Source of the DNA: Lichina pygmaea
Taxonomy: Eukaryota > Ascomycota > Lichinomycetes > Lichinales > Lichinaceae
Direction: 5' to 3'
DNA length: 64,000 nt
NCBI GenBank assembly: GCA_963422465.1
Contig: OY730169.1
Coordinates: 5,270,001-5,334,000, forward strand
A program made the position numbers and the translations under genes. The notes under the pieces are model-generated. The model did not search any database and was not told the origin of the DNA. It saw only the letters and a list, made by a program, of their open reading frames with translations. This document shows, piece after piece, positions 62,247 to 64,000 of this stretch. Position 1 is the stretch's first letter. Each line of letters starts with the position of its first letter.

Positions 62247-64000
62247 TCATTCAAAGACCAAGTTGTAGTCGTCGTCGTCGGTCGCGGCATTGGCGGGGGT
62301 TGCCAGACCACTCCCGCGGGAGTCGTTTACACGGGTATCTTTTCGCGGCGGCTTGACGCCGTCCTCGATCAAGGGCCGGTAAGCTAGCTCGTTCTTCCGT
62401 GGCGGGCCTGGTCCCGGAGTTACGAATTGGTAGCCACGAATTCTGCGGTCGGAAGAGAAAAAGCGACGTCGGCACAGTCAGCATCGCGAGGGTTTGATGG
62501 AGCGGGGTGAAGACACAAAAGATAACGGCTGGAGAAATCGTGGTAGGACCGCGGCAGAACAAGCTGGCAAGGAACAGGATGTCTTGGGAGAGCATGATGT
62601 ACCTTGGCCCCTTGGCCGTCCTCTCGGGAAAACGCCTCTCGTAGACCCTCTCGAAACGCTCCCTTTCCTCTTCGAACTCTTGAGGGCCTCTCGTTTCGAT
62701 GCATTTCCGAACTCCACCAAAGAAAAGATCAAAGACGTAGTGATTGTGGATTTGCAGAAGGACCCATGCCAACATCTCTTCCGTCACCAGCAAGTGGTGG
62801 ATGTATGCGCGATGGTGTCGTTGGCAGGTGTAGCATTTGCAGTGCTCAGAGATAGGTCGCATCGACGTGGCATGCTGAGGGAGGTGGAGGTTAAGCCCTA
62901 ACGAGAGGTTCTCCGCCGCGAAAGAGCCCTCGTCGAGATGAGCAACGACTGACCCATGGTTGGCCGCGGTCGGTGTGGACCCGGGTGGTTCAGGCATTGT
63001 GGCAGTACTCGGATTAGCCGTGCTGGAAAGTATAGTGTTCCTTAGGGAGGAGACGCCGTCATCCGTGGGCGCAGCAGATGTAGAATGCTTGGGAGCTGGG
63101 AATGTGAAATCAAAAGCAATGCCCCCCTCGGCAGCACTCGTCAACAGGGAGGTCGCGAAGAGATCCACGCCCAGGGATACGTCTCGCAAGATATCCTGAG
63201 GTGTGGTTGTACTTATCGGCGTCGTGGACGATACGTCATATACCGATATAGGCTCGCCAACCGATAGACGAGGCAGGTGCTGAAGTCGAGGTGGAAGATC
63301 AGCGACCATGGATGTGTCGTGCACCACGAGCCCAGATATCTTGCACAGGAGCGGTTCATCTTGAAGATCGTCCATGTACCAGGCTTGCTCTTCGAAAGCG
63401 ATGGGTAGGATCGGTGCGAATATGGCCGACCTCGCTCCTCCATGGGGCTCCTTCTGCTCGGCTGAGCATGAAGAGGCCGATTTGGCGGCTTGTGACTCCA
63501 AAGATCCAGGTCCTGTTGGGCCATCTCGGAGTCCCTTGGGCTTGCCGACGGCTTTGAGGTCCTCGTTCAGGGTGCCCGACAGGCCATCAGCCAGCATCTT
63601 CAGCCACTTCAGCGTCCTGTCCCCCATCTTTTCGATACGCAATCGGCCGGACTTCTGGTGCGTCACGTAGTCGGCCAGTCCTAGCACGATGTCCGGCCGC
63701 AGGCTCTTTGCAGCAGCCACGTAGTTTCTGACTTCCAGCTGGCGAAATCCGACGGACGTCAGGATCGATAGTGCTTCGGTTGAGTTTGTCCGTGGACAGT
63801 GTACTGGCGGAATGCGCCTGGCCCCGAGAAGCAGAAGAGTCGGGTCCGGTAGTGCGATGAATCGTCTCAATCGAGCTTGCGATTGGGATGGTGCCAAAGG
63901 TACGGAGCTGCTGACCATGGGAGCAACGGGCGTGTTGTACACTGGGGGAGTGCCTCTTGGAGCCTTTCCAATGACTTGAGCGCTTCCATTGATGTAGATA
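62247..64000 (-). CDS. QTRT2: Queuine tRNA-ribosyltransferase accessory subunit 2 (5' partial)
   Basis: Non-catalytic partner of the eukaryotic TGT that swaps guanine for queuine in the anticodon of GUN tRNAs. Two exons in view: 64000-62603 and 62442-62247 (intron 160 bases). The frame is open to the right edge, so the N-terminus lies outside; a GTG at 63942 is not a start. Seen: VYNTPVAPM, RFIALPDPTLLLLGARRIPP, GFRQLEVRNYVAAAKSLRPD, NLSLGLNLHLPQ, and the zinc site EHCKCYTCQRHHRAYIHHLL ... LLQIHNHYVFDLFF (Cys-x-Cys-x2-Cys with a His about 25 residues later). The tail after the intron (GYQFVTPGPGPP) is short and basic/acidic and ends DDDDYNLVFE. A Ser/Thr-rich insert (about 200 residues before the zinc site) makes it longer than animal forms. 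Confidence 0.9.

Noticed and set aside
62251-62602. Continuation of the QTRT2 frame without an intron
   Set aside because: The read-through sequence loses family resemblance, while splicing 62603 to 62442 restores the expected C-terminal motif in frame.

Overview
The window looks like nuclear DNA of a filamentous ascomycete (Pezizomycotina). Genes are compact, mostly cut by short GT-AG introns of 49-140 bases. The gene set is typical of that group: a MATH-domain UBP15 deubiquitinase, a CYK3-type SH3/transglutaminase protein, a 4EHP-type eIF4E, and a chromodomain protein fused to an HDA2/3 region. A Ty3/gypsy element whose two LTRs differ only by transitions fits a genome with repeat-induced point mutation (RIP). 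I rebuilt every spliced gene by hand from family motifs. Each model below keeps one reading frame through all exons. Neither species nor genus can be named from the window.

Layout, left to right: mitochondrial dehydrogenase kinase (minus, 3' end outside the window); GTAC-rich spacer; UBP15 (plus, 12 exons); p24 cargo receptor (plus); methylenetetrahydrofolate reductase (minus); CYK3-like cytokinesis protein (minus); AIG2/GGCT-type protein with an 8-base microexon (minus); PQ-loop protein of the ANY1/SLC66A2 type (plus), whose 3' coding end overlaps that of a flavin monooxygenase (minus); a Telo_bind (POT1/CDC13-type) protein (plus); a small Cys-rich protein (plus); 4EHP-like eIF4E (plus); and an ULP2-type SUMO protease (plus).

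From about 35.8 kb the window becomes accessory. A minus-strand NLR-type gene (STAND N-terminal domain, NACHT, winged helix, ankyrin repeats) is split by a 6.6 kb Ty3/gypsy LTR retrotransposon (38418-45063). The insertion is flanked by a 5-base duplication, AAGCT. Both the NLR gene and the element are decayed. Then follow the chromodomain-HDA2/3 protein (46809-51497), a 756-base TA-flanked inverted-repeat transposon relative (MITE, 53355-54110), an intronless APH-family kinase, and about 6.5 kb without a convincing gene. The last gene is a QTRT2-type queuine tRNA-ribosyltransferase subunit, cut by the right edge.

The genes form no pathway cluster. Several concern ubiquitin/SUMO and chromatin (UBP15, ULP2, chromodomain-HDA2/3, telomere OB fold); the rest are housekeeping. 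The most unusual structures are the NLR gene broken by a retrotransposon, the MITE family with a 42-base palindromic miniature copy at 29206-29247, the 8-base microexon, the duplicated SUMO-interaction-like modules at the ULP2 tail, and two pairs of short dispersed repeats.
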